Source: Thalassovita aquimarina
Lineage (GTDB): Bacteria; Pseudomonadota; Alphaproteobacteria; Rhodobacterales; Rhodobacteraceae
Length of the DNA: 63,444 nucleotides
Direction: 5' to 3'
Assembly: GCF_018219815.1 (NCBI RefSeq)
Contig: NZ_JADMKU010000023.1
Coordinates: 1 to 63,444, forward strand
Position 1 is the stretch's first letter. Each line of letters begins with the position of its first letter. The notes under the pieces are model-generated. The model searched no databases and was not told where the DNA came from. It saw only the letters and a list, made by a program, of their open reading frames with translations. Position numbers and translations under genes: made by a program. Positions 43,302 through 54,064 of this stretch are shown here, piece by piece.

Positions 43302-44512
43302 AAAAAGCTCCGTCCCGGCCCCTGCGCGGGCACATTCAAATGATCGGCCACGCTGGCCGCGACATCGACATATTGGACCAACCCGCAGCTGCCCGCGCCC
43401 TTGCCCGCGATCAGCACCGGCACCCGTTCGCGGGTGTGGTCGGTGCCGCTCCAGCTGGGGTCATTTCCGTGATCGGCGGTGATCAGCAACATGTCGTCCG
43501 GGCGCAACCTCGGCAGGACCTTGGCCAGTTCCGCGTCGAACCATTCCAGCGCCCGGGCATAGCCCGATATGTCTCGCCGGTGACCGTAAAGGCTGTCGAA
43601 CTCGACGAAATTGGCGAAGGTCAGGCTGCCGTCTTCGGCCTCGTCGACCAGATCGTTCAGATGGGTCATCAGCTGCGCGTCGCTGCCCTTGCGCACCTCG
43701 TCGATGCCGTGCATGGAAAAGATGTCGCCGATCTTGCCGATGGCATAGACGCGGCGCCCCTGCCCCTGCACCCAATCACACAGCGTCAGTTCGGGCGGGG
43801 CGATGGCGTAATCGTGGCGGTTGGTGGTGCGGGTGAAACCGTTCTCCACCGTGCCGACAAAGGGCCGCGCGATGACGCGGCCCACCTTCATCTCGTGCAC
43901 GATGGGGGCGACGTCCTGGCAGAGCTTCAGCAACCGGTCGAGCCCGAAATGCTCCTCGTGTGCTGCGATCTGCAACACGCTGTCGGCGGAGGTATAGCAG
44001 ATCGGCCAGCCGCTGCGGATATGTTCGGCGCCGAGGTCGGCGATGATCTTCGTTCCGCTTGCATGACAATCGCCGAGGATGCCATCGGTGCCCGCCAGTT
44101 CGGCCACCTTGGCCGACAGATCGGGCGGGAAGGACGGTTTCGTATCGGGGAAGTAATGCCAGTCCCAAGGCACCGGCACGCCCGCCAGTTCCCAATGGCC
44201 CGAGGGCGTGTCCTTGCCCGGACTGACTTCGGACGCCGCGCCCCAGAAGCCGGTGGGGGCACCCGCCCCCAACCCCGGGGCGGCCTCGCCTGAGGCCAGC
44301 TCGACCGTCGCGCCAAGCCCCAAGGCGTCGAGCGTCGGCAGATGCAACGGGCCGCTGCGCCCGTCCTCGGCCCGCCCCTCGGCGCAGGCGCGGGCGATAT
44401 GGCCGACGGTGTTGGCGCCGGTATCGGGCTTGTCGCCGTTGAAAAATTGGTCGGCATCCGGCGCACCGCCGATGCCGACGCTGTCGATCACGATCACGAA
44501 GGCGCGCGCCAT
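43298..44512 (-). CDS. deoB: Phosphopentomutase
   Basis: A 404-residue alkaline-phosphatase-fold enzyme that interconverts ribose/deoxyribose 1- and 5-phosphates. The metal site is visible as [13 protein letters not shown] at the start and [19 protein letters not shown] near the end. It shares one base with deoA. Confidence 0.96.
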   Translation of the reverse strand: MARAFVIVIDSVGIGGAPDADQFFNGDKPDTGANTVGHIARACAEGRAEDGRSGPLHLPTLDALGLGATVELASGEAAPGLGAGAPTGFWGAASEVSPGKDTPSGHWELAGVPVPWDWHYFPDTKPSFPPDLSAKVAELAGTDGILGDCHASGTKIIADLGAEHIRSGWPICYTSADSVLQIAAHEEHFGLDRLLKLCQDVAPIVHEMKVGRVIARPFVGTVENGFTRTTNRHDYAIAPPELTLCDWVQGQGRRVYAIGKIGDIFSMHGIDEVRKGSDAQLMTHLNDLVDEAEDGSLTFANFVEFDSLYGHRRDISGYARALEWFDAELAKVLPRLRPDDMLLITADHGNDPSWSGTDHTRERVPVLIAGKGAGSCGLVQYVDVAASVADHLNVPAQGPGRSFL

Positions 44513-45816
44513 CAGCCGATCCTTTCATGCACAAGCGGCGGCAGATCGGGTGCCTTTGGCGCCAGCGTCACCGCCGACAGGACCGAGGCGCAGGCCGCAT
44601 CCGCCGCCGCTTCGCGCGCCGCGTGGACTCGCGCCAAAGGTTGGCCTTTCTGCACCTTGGTCCCCAGCGGCAGAACGTCCGAAATGCCCACCGCGGGGTC
44701 GACGACATCGCTTTCCACCTGTCGGCCGCCGCCCAGTTCGACCACGGCAAGGCCCAGTTCCTGACCGTCCATCGCCGCGACATAGCCATCGCATCGCGCC
44801 AGAACTTCGCGGATCACCGGCGCTTCGGGCAGGAAACGCTGCCAGTTGTCGACGAATTGCACCGGCCCGCCCTGCGCCGCGACCATGCGGCCGAAACACT
44901 CCGCGGCGCGGCCGTCGGCAATCGTGCCGACGATCATTTTCGCGCCGGCCTCGGCATCCTTGGCCAGCCCCGCATTGGCCAGCGCCACGCCGCCCAGTTG
45001 CGCCGTCAGTTCCAGCAGAGGCCCCTGCGCCTGTCCGGTCAGCACCCGCATGGAGCTTGCCACTTCCAGCGCGTTGCCCAGTTCGGGCGCCAGCGGCTGG
45101 TTCATGTCGGTGATCAGCGCCGAGGTCTGGCACCCGGCGGCATTGGCGGTGGTGACAAGCGCCTGCGCCAGCGCGCGCGCCTCTTCGGGAGTTTTCATGA
45201 AGGCACCGGTGCCGACCTTCACGTCCAGCACCAGCCCTTCCAGACCGGCCGCAAGTTTCTTGGACAGGATCGAGGCGGTGATCAGATCAAGGCTTTCCAC
45301 CGTGGCGCTGACATCGCGGATCGCATAAAGCCGCTTGTCGGCGGGCGCGATATCGCCGCTGGCCGACACGATGGAACAGCCGACCTTGCCGACCACGTCG
45401 CGGAACTGCGCCTCGCTCAGGTCGGTGCGGTAGCCGGGGATCGCTTCGAGCTTGTCGAGCGTGCCGCCGGTATGGCCCAGACCGCGGCCCGAAATCATCG
45501 GCACGCAGGCGCCGCAGACCACCAAGGCCGGGGCCAGCACCAAAGACACGCAATCGCCGACGCCGCCGGTGGAATGCTTGTCCAGCACCGGGCGATCCAT
45601 GTTCCATTTCAGAACATCGCCGGAATCGCGCATCGCGAGCGTCAGCCCGACCCGCCCTTCTTCGTCCAACCCGTTCAGCAGCGCGGCCATGGCAAAAGCC
45701 CCGGCCTGCGCGTCGCTGACCGTGCGGTCGGCCAGACCTTGGGCGAACCAGTTCAATTCGTCGCGACTGACGGCTTTCTTGTCGCGGACCTTGGCGATGA
45801 TGGCACGGGCATCCAT
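44512..45816 (-). CDS. deoA: Thymidine phosphorylase
   Basis: A 434-residue enzyme that splits thymidine (and deoxyuridine) with phosphate. The phosphate-binding segment [17 protein letters not shown] and the family signature around [20 protein letters not shown] are present. It lies six bases after cdd, so the deaminated product of cytidine deaminase passes on to phosphorolysis. Confidence 0.96.
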   Translation of the reverse strand: MDARAIIAKVRDKKAVSRDELNWFAQGLADRTVSDAQAGAFAMAALLNGLDEEGRVGLTLAMRDSGDVLKWNMDRPVLDKHSTGGVGDCVSLVLAPALVVCGACVPMISGRGLGHTGGTLDKLEAIPGYRTDLSEAQFRDVVGKVGCSIVSASGDIAPADKRLYAIRDVSATVESLDLITASILSKKLAAGLEGLVLDVKVGTGAFMKTPEEARALAQALVTTANAAGCQTSALITDMNQPLAPELGNALEVASSMRVLTGQAQGPLLELTAQLGGVALANAGLAKDAEAGAKMIVGTIADGRAAECFGRMVAAQGGPVQFVDNWQRFLPEAPVIREVLARCDGYVAAMDGQELGLAVVELGGGRQVESDVVDPAVGISDVLPLGTKVQKGQPLARVHAAREAAADAACASVLSAVTLAPKAPDLPPLVHERIG

Positions 45817-45822
45817 CGCGGA

Positions 45823-46215
45823 TCAGCTCCGTTCCATCTGGGACTTCTTGAACGCCCCAGGCAGCAGTTCCTCCAAGGTCACGGTAACCTCGGGCCCGTC
45901 CGTCGTCGCCATGCGCACCGGTACGTCGCCCTTGCCGAACTCCGACAGTTTCTGCCGGCAACCGCCGCAGGGGGTGACGGGTGTGGGGGAGTCCGCGATC
46001 ACGCAGACCTCGATCAGTTCGGTTTCGCCGGCCGCCACCATCGCGGCAATCGCCCCGGCCTCGGCGCAGGTGCCTTCGGGATAGGCGGCGTTTTCGACGT
46101 TGCAGCCTTTATAGATCGCACCCGATTTCGACCGGATCGCCGCGCCGACCTTGAAATTGGAATAAGGTGCATAGGCCCTTTCGCGCACATCGCGTGCCGC
46201 ATCCAGCAATGACAT
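45823..46215 (-). CDS. cdd: Cytidine deaminase
   Basis: A 130-residue homotetrameric-type zinc enzyme. Zinc ligands and the catalytic Glu are in CNVENAAYPEGTCAE and PCGGCRQ. A strong AGGAGG lies before the ATG, so this is the head of cdd-deoA-deoB-add-upp, a complete route from outside nucleosides to bases and pentose phosphates. Confidence 0.96.
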   Translation of the reverse strand: MSLLDAARDVRERAYAPYSNFKVGAAIRSKSGAIYKGCNVENAAYPEGTCAEAGAIAAMVAAGETELIEVCVIADSPTPVTPCGGCRQKLSEFGKGDVPVRMATTDGPEVTVTLEELLPGAFKKSQMERS

Positions 46216-46361
46216 ATTGATACCTCCTGACCGGATCGCAGGCCCGGATCGCGCCCGCTTTCGCTTTTTACCTTTTGGAAAACTCTGACCTGCCCCGCGG
46301 CCATTTGCAAGCTCGGCCCTGACGCCAACGAAAAAACATCATCTTTCATCCCCTCAAAAAG

Positions 46362-46379
46362 TAGTTTAACGCTAAACTA
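46362..46379. promoter_or_regulatory. 18-bp palindrome upstream of maeB
   Basis: TAGTTTAACGCTAAACTA has 7-bp perfect arms and a central CG, the form of LacI-family operators. It lies 18 bases before the maeB start. CceR, a LacI-family regulator of central carbon metabolism in Rhodobacter, is a natural candidate to bind it. Confidence 0.5.
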
Positions 46380-46397
46380 ACCCGAGCGGAGGATCCC

Positions 46398-48677
46398 ATG
46401 AGTGACAACCAGAATGAATCCCTGCGCCAGGCGGCGCTGTTTTACCATGAACACCCCAAGCCCGGTAAGCTGGAGGTCCGTGCAACTAAACCCCTGGCCA
46501 ATGGCCGCGACCTGAGCCGCGCCTACAGCCCCGGCGTCGCCGAGGCCTGCCTCGAGATCAAATCCGACCCGGCCAATGCCAGCCGCTATACCGCGCGCGG
46601 CAACCTGGTGGCGGTGGTGTCGAATGGCACCGCCGTTCTGGGGCTGGGCAATATCGGTGCGCTGGCGTCCAAGCCGGTGATGGAAGGCAAGGCGGTTCTG
46701 TTCAAGAAATTCGCCAATATCGACTGTTTCGACATCGAGGTGGATGAAAGCGATCCGGAAAAGCTGGCCGATATCGTCTGTGCGCTTGGCCCAACCTTCG
46801 GGGCGATCAACCTGGAAGACATCAAGGCGCCCGATTGCTTCATCGTCGAAAAGATCTGCCGCGAACGGATGAACATCCCCGTTTTCCACGACGATCAGCA
46901 CGGCACCGCCATCGTCGTGGGAGCTGCCGCCACCAACGCGCTCCGGGTGGCGGGCAAGGCCTTCGAGGATATCAAGATCGTGTCCACCGGTGGCGGCGCG
47001 GCTGGCATCGCCTGCCTCAACATGCTGCTGAAACTGGGGGTGAAGCGGGAAAACGTCTGGCTCTGCGATATTCACGGGCTTGTCTACGAGGGCCGAAGCG
47101 AAGACATTACCCCGCAAAAGGCGGAATTCGCCCAAGCCAGCGACAAACGTACGCTGGACGATGTGATCGACGATGCCGACATGTTCCTTGGCCTGTCCGG
47201 TCCCGGCGTCCTGACCCCCGACATGGTGGCCAAGATGGCCAAGCGGCCGATCATCTTCGCGCTGGCCAACCCGACCCCGGAAATCATGCCCGACGCGGCG
47301 CGCGCGGTCGCCCCCGACGCGATCATCGCGACGGGGCGGTCGGATTTCCCGAACCAGGTCAACAACGTGCTGTGCTTCCCCTTCATCTTCCGCGGTGCGC
47401 TGGATGTCGGTGCGACCGAGATCAACGACGACATGTCGCTGGCCTGCGTCGCCGGGATCGCGGAACTGGCCCGCGCAACCACCAGCGCCGAGGCCGCGGC
47501 GGCCTACAAGGGCGAGCAATTGACCTTCGGCGCCGATTACCTGATCCCGAAGCCCTTCGATCCGCGCCTTGTCGGCGTGGTGTCGGCCTCGGTCGCCAAG
47601 GCCGCGATGGACAGCGGCGTCGCCACAAGACCGATCGAGGATCTGGACGCCTACAAGCACAAGCTGAACCAGTCGGTGTTCAAATCCGCGCTGCTGATGC
47701 GCCCCGTCTTCGATGCCGCCCGCGCCGCCGCGCGCCGGATCGTCTTTGCCGAGGGCGAAGACGAACGGGTGCTGCGCACCGCGCAGGCGGTGCTGGAGGA
47801 AACCACCGAAACCCCGATCCTGATCGGTCGCCCGGACGTGATCGAAACCCGCTGCGAACGCGCCGGGCTGACCATCCGTCCCGACAAGGATTTCGAAGTG
47901 GTGAACCCCGAAAGCGATTCCCGCTACCGCGATTACTGGCAGTCCTATCACGAACTGATGCAACGCCGGGGCGTCACGCCGGATATCGCTAAGGCGATCA
48001 TGCGCACCAACACCACCGCCATCGGCGCGGTGGCGGTGCATCGCGGCGACGCCGACAGCCTGATCTGCGGCACTTTCGGCGAATATCGCTGGCACCTGAA
48101 CTACGTCACACAGATCCTGGGCAGCGATGAGCTGTCGCCGCACGGCGCGCTTTCGTTGATGATCCTCGAGGGCGGCCCGCTGTTCATCGCCGATACTCAG
48201 GTGCATGAACTTCCCAGCCCCGAAAGCATCGCCAGGATCACCGAAGGCGCCGCGCGCCACGTGCGCCGGTTCGGGCTGGAACCCAAGATCGCGCTGTGTT
48301 CGCAATCGCAGTTCGGCAATCACAGCGAAGGATCGGGCAAGCGCCTGCGCGAGGCACTGGCGATCCTCGACAGCAAGCCCTGCGATTTCACCTATGAGGG
48401 CGAAATGAACCTCGAAACCGCGCTGGATCCGGAGCTGTGCAACCGCATCTTCCCCAATTCGCGCCTGCGCGAAGCGGCCAACGTTCTGGTCTTTGCCCAT
48501 GCCGACGCCGCGTCGGGCGTACGCAACATCCTGAAGATGCGTGCCGACGGGCTGGAGGTCGGGCCGATCCTGATGGGCATGGGCAACCGCGCCCATATCG
48601 TGTCGCCTTCGATCACCGCGCGGGGGCTTTTGAACATGGCCGCCATCGCCGGAACCCCGGTGGCGCATTACGGCTGA
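46398..48677 (+). CDS. maeB: NADP-dependent malic enzyme, MaeB type with phosphotransacetylase-like domain
   Basis: A 759-residue enzyme that makes pyruvate from malate. Residues about 1-430 are the catalytic part ([32 protein letters not shown], then a Rossmann fold with [16 protein letters not shown]). Residues about 430-759 are the phosphotransacetylase-like domain ([17 protein letters not shown]), which in this family regulates rather than catalyses, often via acetyl-CoA. GGAGGA precedes the ATG. Confidence 0.95.
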   Translation: MSDNQNESLRQAALFYHEHPKPGKLEVRATKPLANGRDLSRAYSPGVAEACLEIKSDPANASRYTARGNLVAVVSNGTAVLGLGNIGALASKPVMEGKAVLFKKFANIDCFDIEVDESDPEKLADIVCALGPTFGAINLEDIKAPDCFIVEKICRERMNIPVFHDDQHGTAIVVGAAATNALRVAGKAFEDIKIVSTGGGAAGIACLNMLLKLGVKRENVWLCDIHGLVYEGRSEDITPQKAEFAQASDKRTLDDVIDDADMFLGLSGPGVLTPDMVAKMAKRPIIFALANPTPEIMPDAARAVAPDAIIATGRSDFPNQVNNVLCFPFIFRGALDVGATEINDDMSLACVAGIAELARATTSAEAAAAYKGEQLTFGADYLIPKPFDPRLVGVVSASVAKAAMDSGVATRPIEDLDAYKHKLNQSVFKSALLMRPVFDAARAAARRIVFAEGEDERVLRTAQAVLEETTETPILIGRPDVIETRCERAGLTIRPDKDFEVVNPESDSRYRDYWQSYHELMQRRGVTPDIAKAIMRTNTTAIGAVAVHRGDADSLICGTFGEYRWHLNYVTQILGSDELSPHGALSLMILEGGPLFIADTQVHELPSPESIARITEGAARHVRRFGLEPKIALCSQSQFGNHSEGSGKRLREALAILDSKPCDFTYEGEMNLETALDPELCNRIFPNSRLREAANVLVFAHADAASGVRNILKMRADGLEVGPILMGMGNRAHIVSPSITARGLLNMAAIAGTPVAHYG

Positions 48678-48920
48678 GACACAGGAGGCCGGGCGGTTCG
48701 CGCTGCCCGGCCGAATCCCAAAGTTTGCAAATCTAAGATAATTTCCAAAGTTTCGCGAATAATTACGGAAGGTTTGCAAAGGATTTCCGGTCATATTTTG
48801 CAATTTCTGCAAATATTCGGGCTAATCCGCGTAAATCGGCCACTGTGACCGGTAACGCGCTTGCGGGAAAACTTGTCGCTCCGATACACCTGTTTCCACC
48901 GATGCAGGAGGAGGCATGTG
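48678..48920 (+). promoter_or_regulatory. prpE upstream region with four TTTGCAAA-type boxes (PccR/ScfR)
   Basis: Two perfect TTTGCAAA boxes lie at 48724-48731 and 48773-48780; near-matches TTTGCAAT (48797-48804) and TCTGCAAA (48806-48813) form a close pair. TTTGCAAA is the operator motif of PccR, a short-chain acyl-CoA-responsive regulator of propionyl-CoA use in Rhodobacter sphaeroides. The stretch is markedly AT-rich for this genome, as expected of a promoter. Confidence 0.7.
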
Positions 48921-50813
48921 ATGGCGTATAAGGACGTTTACCAGGGGTGGCAGAAGGATCCCGAAGCATTCTGGCTGGATGCGGCAAAGGCGATCGACTG
49001 GGTCGAGCCCCCGAAAAAGGCGCTCTCGGACGAAAACGCACCGCTGTACGAATGGTTCAAGGACACGAAGGTCAACACCTGCTGGAACGCCGTTGACCGC
49101 CATGTGGAAAACGGGCGCGGCGATCAGGTCGCCATCATCCATGACAGCCCCGTCACCGGGTCGAAGAAATGGATCACCTATGTCGAATTACGCAACCGCG
49201 TGGCCAGCCTGGCCGGCGCGCTGCGCGCCAAGGGCGTCGAAAAGGGCGACCGCGTCATCATCTACATGCCGATGATGCCCGAAGCGCTGGAGGCGATGCT
49301 GGCCTGTGCCCGACTGGGAGCGATCCACTCGGTCGTGTTCGGGGGCTTTGCCAGCAACGAACTGGCGGTGCGGATCGACGACGCGAAACCCAAATGCATC
49401 ATCGCCGCGTCCTGCGGTATCGAACCGGGCCGGGTGGTGCATTACAAACCGCTGCTTGACGGGGCCATCGACCTGGCCGAGCACAAGCCCGAATTCACCG
49501 TCATCTTCCAGCGCGAAAACGAGGTCGCGCATCTGGAAGAGGGCCGCGACTTCAACTGGCACGGCTTCCAGTACGGCGTCGATCCGGCAGACTGCGTCCC
49601 GGTCGAAGGCGATCACCCCGCCTATATCCTCTACACCTCGGGCACCACCGGCCAGCCCAAGGGCGTCGTCCGCCCGACCGCGGGGCATCTGGTGGCGCTG
49701 AACTGGACGATGAAGAACGTCTACAATGTCGATCCGGGCGACGTGTTCTGGGCGGCTTCCGATGTCGGCTGGGTCGTCGGGCACAGCTATATCTGCTACG
49801 CCCCGCTGGTGCATGGAAACACCACCATCGTGTTCGAGGGCAAACCCATCGGCACCCCGGATGCGGGCACCTTCTGGCGGGTAATTTCCGAACATAAGGT
49901 GAAAAGCTTCTTCACCGCCCCCACCGCCTTCCGCGCGGTGAAGCGCGAGGATCCGAAGGGCGAATTCGTCAAAAAATACGACCTCAGCGGCCTGAAGCAG
50001 GTCTACCTCGCCGGTGAACGCGCCGATCCCGACACCATCGAATGGGCGCAGGCTCAGCTGGGCGTGCCGGTGATCGACCACTGGTGGCAGACCGAAACCG
50101 GCTGGGCCATCGCCGCCAGCCCGCTGGGGATCGAGGAATTGCCGATCAAGCTCGGCAGCCCCTCGGTGCCGATGCCGGGCTACGACGTGCAGATCCTCGA
50201 CGAGGGCGGCCACCCGGTGAAGGACGGAGAACTGGGCGCCATCGCGATCAAGCTGCCGCTGCCGCCGGGCACCCTGCCGACCCTGTGGAACGCCGAGGAG
50301 AGGTTCCGCAAATCCTACCTGAATACCTTCCCCGGTTATTACGAGACCGGCGATGCGGGAATGAAGGACGAAGACGGCTATCTCTACATCATGGCGCGCA
50401 CCGATGATGTCATCAACGTCGCCGGGCACCGGCTGTCGACGGGCGGCATGGAGGAGGTTCTGGCCGGCCATCCCGACGTTGCCGAATGCGCGGTGATCGG
50501 AGTCAGCGACGACCTGAAGGGGCAATTGCCGGTGGGCTTCCTGTGCCTCAACGCCGGATCGAACCGCCCGCATGAGGACGTGGTCAAGGAAGTGGTACAG
50601 CTGGTGCGCGACAAGATCGGCCCGGTGGCGGCATTCAAGCTGGCCGTGGTGGTCGACCGGTTGCCGAAAACCCGGTCGGGCAAGATTCTGCGCGGCACCA
50701 TGGTGTCGATCGCCGACGGCAAGGATTTCAAGATGCCCGCGACCATCGACGACCCGGCGATCCTCGATGAAATCAAGGACGCGCTGCAGTCCATCGGTTA
50801 CGCCAAGGCATAA
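48921..50813 (+). CDS. prpE: Propionyl-CoA synthetase
   Basis: A 630-residue AMP-forming ligase that activates propionate. The N terminus YKDVYQGWQKDPEAFW is typical of PrpE and close to acetyl-CoA synthetase. Motifs are YTSGTTGQPKGVVRPTAGH, DHWWQTETGWAIA and the hinge YIMARTDDVINVAGHRLSTG; the catalytic Lys is in PKTRSGKILRGTM. GGAGGAGG precedes ATG 48921. The PccR-type boxes upstream support propionate rather than acetate as the substrate. Confidence 0.92.
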   Translation: MAYKDVYQGWQKDPEAFWLDAAKAIDWVEPPKKALSDENAPLYEWFKDTKVNTCWNAVDRHVENGRGDQVAIIHDSPVTGSKKWITYVELRNRVASLAGALRAKGVEKGDRVIIYMPMMPEALEAMLACARLGAIHSVVFGGFASNELAVRIDDAKPKCIIAASCGIEPGRVVHYKPLLDGAIDLAEHKPEFTVIFQRENEVAHLEEGRDFNWHGFQYGVDPADCVPVEGDHPAYILYTSGTTGQPKGVVRPTAGHLVALNWTMKNVYNVDPGDVFWAASDVGWVVGHSYICYAPLVHGNTTIVFEGKPIGTPDAGTFWRVISEHKVKSFFTAPTAFRAVKREDPKGEFVKKYDLSGLKQVYLAGERADPDTIEWAQAQLGVPVIDHWWQTETGWAIAASPLGIEELPIKLGSPSVPMPGYDVQILDEGGHPVKDGELGAIAIKLPLPPGTLPTLWNAEERFRKSYLNTFPGYYETGDAGMKDEDGYLYIMARTDDVINVAGHRLSTGGMEEVLAGHPDVAECAVIGVSDDLKGQLPVGFLCLNAGSNRPHEDVVKEVVQLVRDKIGPVAAFKLAVVVDRLPKTRSGKILRGTMVSIADGKDFKMPATIDDPAILDEIKDALQSIGYAKA

Positions 50814-50846
50814 TTCCGCGGCAACGTGCCTGACCTGATTTGAATC

Positions 50847-50887
50847 AAGCCCAGACCTCGCCCTTTCGGCTAGTCTGGGCTTAATTT
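50847..50887 (+). terminator. Terminator of prpE
   Basis: A 10-bp stem AAGCCCAGAC (50847-50856) and GTCTGGGCTT (50873-50882) with a 16-base loop is followed by AATTTT. Confidence 0.82.
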
Positions 50888-50908
50888 TGTCATTCAGAGG
50901 GTACGGAC

Positions 50909-51211
50909 ATGACTGAAGAGTCCCAAGACAGGAAAACCTGGAAGGAAGAGATCGAAATTTCCAGCGAGGCCCTGATCGCCAAGATCAAGGAACTCGCCGC
51001 CGAGACGCAGGTGCGCCGGGTGCGCATCATCGAACCGGACGGCGATGTGGCCGTCGACATCCCGCTTTCGGTCGGCGCGATCGCTGGCGGTGTCGTGGTC
51101 CTTGCCGCCCCCGTGCTGGCGATCATCGGCGCCATCGCGGCCTTTGCCAGCAAGGTAAAGATCGAAATCGTCCGCGAGGAAGACGAGGAAGGCGAAGACA
51201 CCTCTGCTTAA
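50909..51211 (+). CDS. DUF4342 domain protein
   Basis: A 100-residue protein: an acidic, helical N terminus (WKEEIEISSEALIAKIKELA), a short beta-rich part (VRRVRIIEPDGDVAVDIPL), a hydrophobic segment (VGAIAGGVVVLAAPVLAIIG) and an acidic tail. This fits the DUF4342 family of small membrane-associated proteins of unknown role. GAGGG stands before the ATG. It is a lone gene. Confidence 0.75.
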   Translation: MTEESQDRKTWKEEIEISSEALIAKIKELAAETQVRRVRIIEPDGDVAVDIPLSVGAIAGGVVVLAAPVLAIIGAIAAFASKVKIEIVREEDEEGEDTSA

Positions 51212-51265
51212 AACAGGGCCTGAAACCAGGCCGCGCAGGATTGCCGGGCGACGCGATGACGGGGC

Positions 51266-53203
51266 CTATTCGGCCACTTCGTAGCGTCGCGCCTCCTCCG
51301 CCCGGCCCGCGGCATTGAGATGGGCGCGGAATTCGTCGCGCAGCGCGCGCGCGCCCGGTTCGATGTCAAGCGCCCGCAGATATGCGTCGATCGCAGCCTC
51401 TCCCTCGTCCGCGCGCACCGCGATGCGGGCCAGCAGCCGCCAGGCGTGCCAATGGGTGCTTTGCAGCCGGATCGCCTCCTGCGCCTGTTGCCGCGCCTCT
51501 ATCATCCGGTCGGTGCCGAAGTAGAACAGCGCCAGGTCATAGCGCGCATGGGCGTAGTCGGGAAAATCCGTCACCAGGCGCTCGGTTTCGCCGATCGCCT
51601 CGTCGCGCCGCCCCGCGGCGAACAGCGCCGCCGCATGTTGCAGCCGCAACTGGGCAATATCGGGGGCAAGCGCCAACCCTTGCTCCGCCGCATCCGCCGC
51701 TTTCTCGAAGTTCTTCTGCTGGTAATAGGCCCGTGACAGGGCCATCCAGGGCTCGTAGTGCTGCACCTCGCCCGAGGCCATGACATTCGCTATCGCGGCG
51801 GCCGCATAATCCGCCTTGTAACCCTGGTTGACCAGAACGCCATGCGCCTTGGCCAGCAGCTTTTCCGCCTCGTTGAGCGGTGTGTCGGGATAAAGCAGGC
51901 TGACCTCGATCACCTCGGCCGGAACTTTTGTCAGCGGCCGGGTCAGCGCCTGCAACGGGCCGGGATCGCGCACGATCCGATGATCGGTCATGGTGGCATG
52001 GATCACGTCCTGGGTGCGGCGTGCGGGCATGTGGCAGGTGGTGCAATCGGCATCCGCGGCGATATCGGGGTGCGGATCGCCGCCCTGCATGACCGGCAGC
52101 CCCCGGTCGTCGCTGTCGTGACAGCTCAGGCAGGCGGCACGGTAATGCGCGGCGCGTTCCTGCGGTTTGATCTTCACATGCGGGTCGTGGCAGGTCAGGC
52201 ATCCCAGCTGCCCTTCGCTTTCGATGAAACACCGGCTTTGTTCCATGCGGAAGGGATGGTGGTTGATGTCGAACCGGTCCTCGCGCATCCGCAGGGCGTC
52301 GTCGATATCAAGGAAGACCTTGTAGTCAGACAAGCGCTGCCCGGGCCGGAAGGAATAGACCGAGCGGCCGAGCCTGAGTTCGGGCGTCACCGCAACGCTG
52401 GGCTGCATGTGGCAGCCATAGCAGATGCCATACAGGCGATCATCGGGCAGCTTGCCGGGCTGCACGATGGCCGCCCGGATTTCTTCCAGTTCGCTTTCGC
52501 CCGCCAGCACCTTTTCGACATGGTCCGCCCCCGGCCCGTGGCAGCGCTGGCAACCGATCCCTTCGGGCAGGTGGGCCGTGAAAACCTCGGGCATGCCGGG
52601 ACGATCGCTGCCCTCGGGGACGTCGGGAAAGGCGTTGTGGCAGGCCATGCAGCGTTTGCGCACTGCCCGGTTCACACCAAGATGGTCGGCGAATTCGAAC
52701 CCCGGCGCCATTTCCCATTTGCCCGCGCCCTGACTGTACCAGGCCAGCGGCAACTGAAACAGCGCACCATTCGCGGTCTGGTAAAGGTAGATCCGGCTGT
52801 GATGCCCAGATCCGAGGATCCAGTCGACTTTCTGTTCGAACATGTGGATGCGGTCGCCATCGGCATTCAGCTGGTAGCGGACGAACCAGTATTCGCCGTC
52901 GCGCAGTTGCATTTCGTAATGCCGCCGGGACGGTTCATGAAAGAAATGCGCGTTATCGAAATCTTCGATGACCTTGTCTGGCGATGGCCGGTAGAAACTT
53001 TTCGCCATGCCCATTTCGGCAAAGCTTTCCGCCTTGTCCTGATGGCAATCGGCGCAGGTTTCATCCGGGACGTATCCGGCTGCCGCGCCTTCGGTGACGG
53101 CAATGCCGTAGTCGCCCAGAACATCCGAAGCCCTGGCAGAGGCCACAAGCTGCACCGTCAGGCCAAGCGCCGCCACAAGGTTAAAAAAGCGTTTCGGAAG
53201 CAT
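51266..53203 (-). CDS. Exported seven-haem cytochrome c fused to TPR repeats
   Basis: A 645-residue periplasmic protein. After a signal peptide (cleavage near SARAS) seven CxxCH haem sites occur at residues about 50, 185, 218, 261, 335, 358 and 387. The spacing and the HEPSRRHYEM and GIGCQRCHGPGADHV segments recall cytochrome c554/NrfA-like multihaem proteins. From about residue 430 the chain consists of TPR-like helical repeats (YYQQKNFEKAADAAEQGLAL and similar). No quinone-oxidising partner or other cytochrome is adjacent. Its redox partner is unknown; the TPR part should dock another protein. ATG 53203 is preferred to TTG 53209. Confidence 0.85.
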   Translation of the reverse strand: MLPKRFFNLVAALGLTVQLVASARASDVLGDYGIAVTEGAAAGYVPDETCADCHQDKAESFAEMGMAKSFYRPSPDKVIEDFDNAHFFHEPSRRHYEMQLRDGEYWFVRYQLNADGDRIHMFEQKVDWILGSGHHSRIYLYQTANGALFQLPLAWYSQGAGKWEMAPGFEFADHLGVNRAVRKRCMACHNAFPDVPEGSDRPGMPEVFTAHLPEGIGCQRCHGPGADHVEKVLAGESELEEIRAAIVQPGKLPDDRLYGICYGCHMQPSVAVTPELRLGRSVYSFRPGQRLSDYKVFLDIDDALRMREDRFDINHHPFRMEQSRCFIESEGQLGCLTCHDPHVKIKPQERAAHYRAACLSCHDSDDRGLPVMQGGDPHPDIAADADCTTCHMPARRTQDVIHATMTDHRIVRDPGPLQALTRPLTKVPAEVIEVSLLYPDTPLNEAEKLLAKAHGVLVNQGYKADYAAAAIANVMASGEVQHYEPWMALSRAYYQQKNFEKAADAAEQGLALAPDIAQLRLQHAAALFAAGRRDEAIGETERLVTDFPDYAHARYDLALFYFGTDRMIEARQQAQEAIRLQSTHWHAWRLLARIAVRADEGEAAIDAYLRALDIEPGARALRDEFRAHLNAAGRAEEARRYEVAE

Positions 53204-53302
53204 GGCCAAGCCTTGAATGGGATCAATGAAATCGCGGCCATGCTAGGCGAGCGCCGCCTGCCGGACAAGCATCTGCAGCGCCGCGAAACCCACCCCCACC
53301 GG

Positions 53303-54064
53303 TCAGACGAATTGTTCGCGGATCAGCCGCTCTTCCAGCCCGTGACCGGGATCGAACAGAATGCGGTGTTCGATGCCGGGTTCCGAACGGATTTCGACAC
53401 TGACCACATCGGCGACAAGGTTGCTGTCGGCCTCGGCCATCACCGGGCGCTTGTCAGCCTCCAGAACGTCGAATCGCACATGCGCCGTCTTCGGTAGCAG
53501 CGCCCCGCGCCAGCGGCGCGGCCGGAACGGCGCGATCGCGGTCAGCGCCAGAACGTCCGACCCGATCGGCAGGATCGGCCCGTGGGCGGAATAGTTATAG
53601 GCGGTCGATCCGGCCGGCGTCGCCAGCAGCGCGCCGTCACAGACCAGTTCATCCATCCTGAGCCGGCCATCCACGGTGATCTTCAGCTTGGCCGCCTGCG
53701 GCCCGCTGCGCAGCACCGACACCTCGTTCAGCGCCAACGCTTCGTGCACGGTGCCGTCGGCGCAGGTGGCGCGCATCGACAGCGGGTTGATGACCTCTTC
53801 CTCGGCCGCCTTCAGCCGGTCCTTCAGGTCGGATTCGGAATATTCGTTCATCAGAAACCCGACCGTACCGCGGTTCATACCATAGACCGGGATATCCAGA
53901 TGCTGTGTCCGGTGCAGCGTGCTCAGCATGAACCCGTCGCCGCCTAGAGCCACGATCACGTCGGCCTCTTCCTCGGGGACCTGGCCGTAACGGCCGACAA
54001 GCGCGGCGTGGGCTGTTCGGGCCGTCGGGCTGTCGCTGGCGACGAAGGCGATACGGAGTGACAT
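53303..54064 (-). CDS. nadK: NAD kinase
   Basis: A 253-residue enzyme that phosphorylates NAD to NADP. The conserved [20 protein letters not shown] and [18 protein letters not shown] segments are present. It is the short alphaproteobacterial form. The start at 54064 is chosen because the family begins with such a strand (RIAFVASDS); its ribosome site is weak. It diverges from glyA. Confidence 0.95.
   Translation of the reverse strand: MSLRIAFVASDSPTARTAHAALVGRYGQVPEEEADVIVALGGDGFMLSTLHRTQHLDIPVYGMNRGTVGFLMNEYSESDLKDRLKAAEEEVINPLSMRATCADGTVHEALALNEVSVLRSGPQAAKLKITVDGRLRMDELVCDGALLATPAGSTAYNYSAHGPILPIGSDVLALTAIAPFRPRRWRGALLPKTAHVRFDVLEADKRPVMAEADSNLVADVVSVEIRSEPGIEHRILFDPGHGLEERLIREQFV

Noticed and set aside
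46377-48812. Long minus-strand open frame opposite maeB
   Set aside because: Antisense shadow of maeB; low-complexity composition and no ribosome site or motif.
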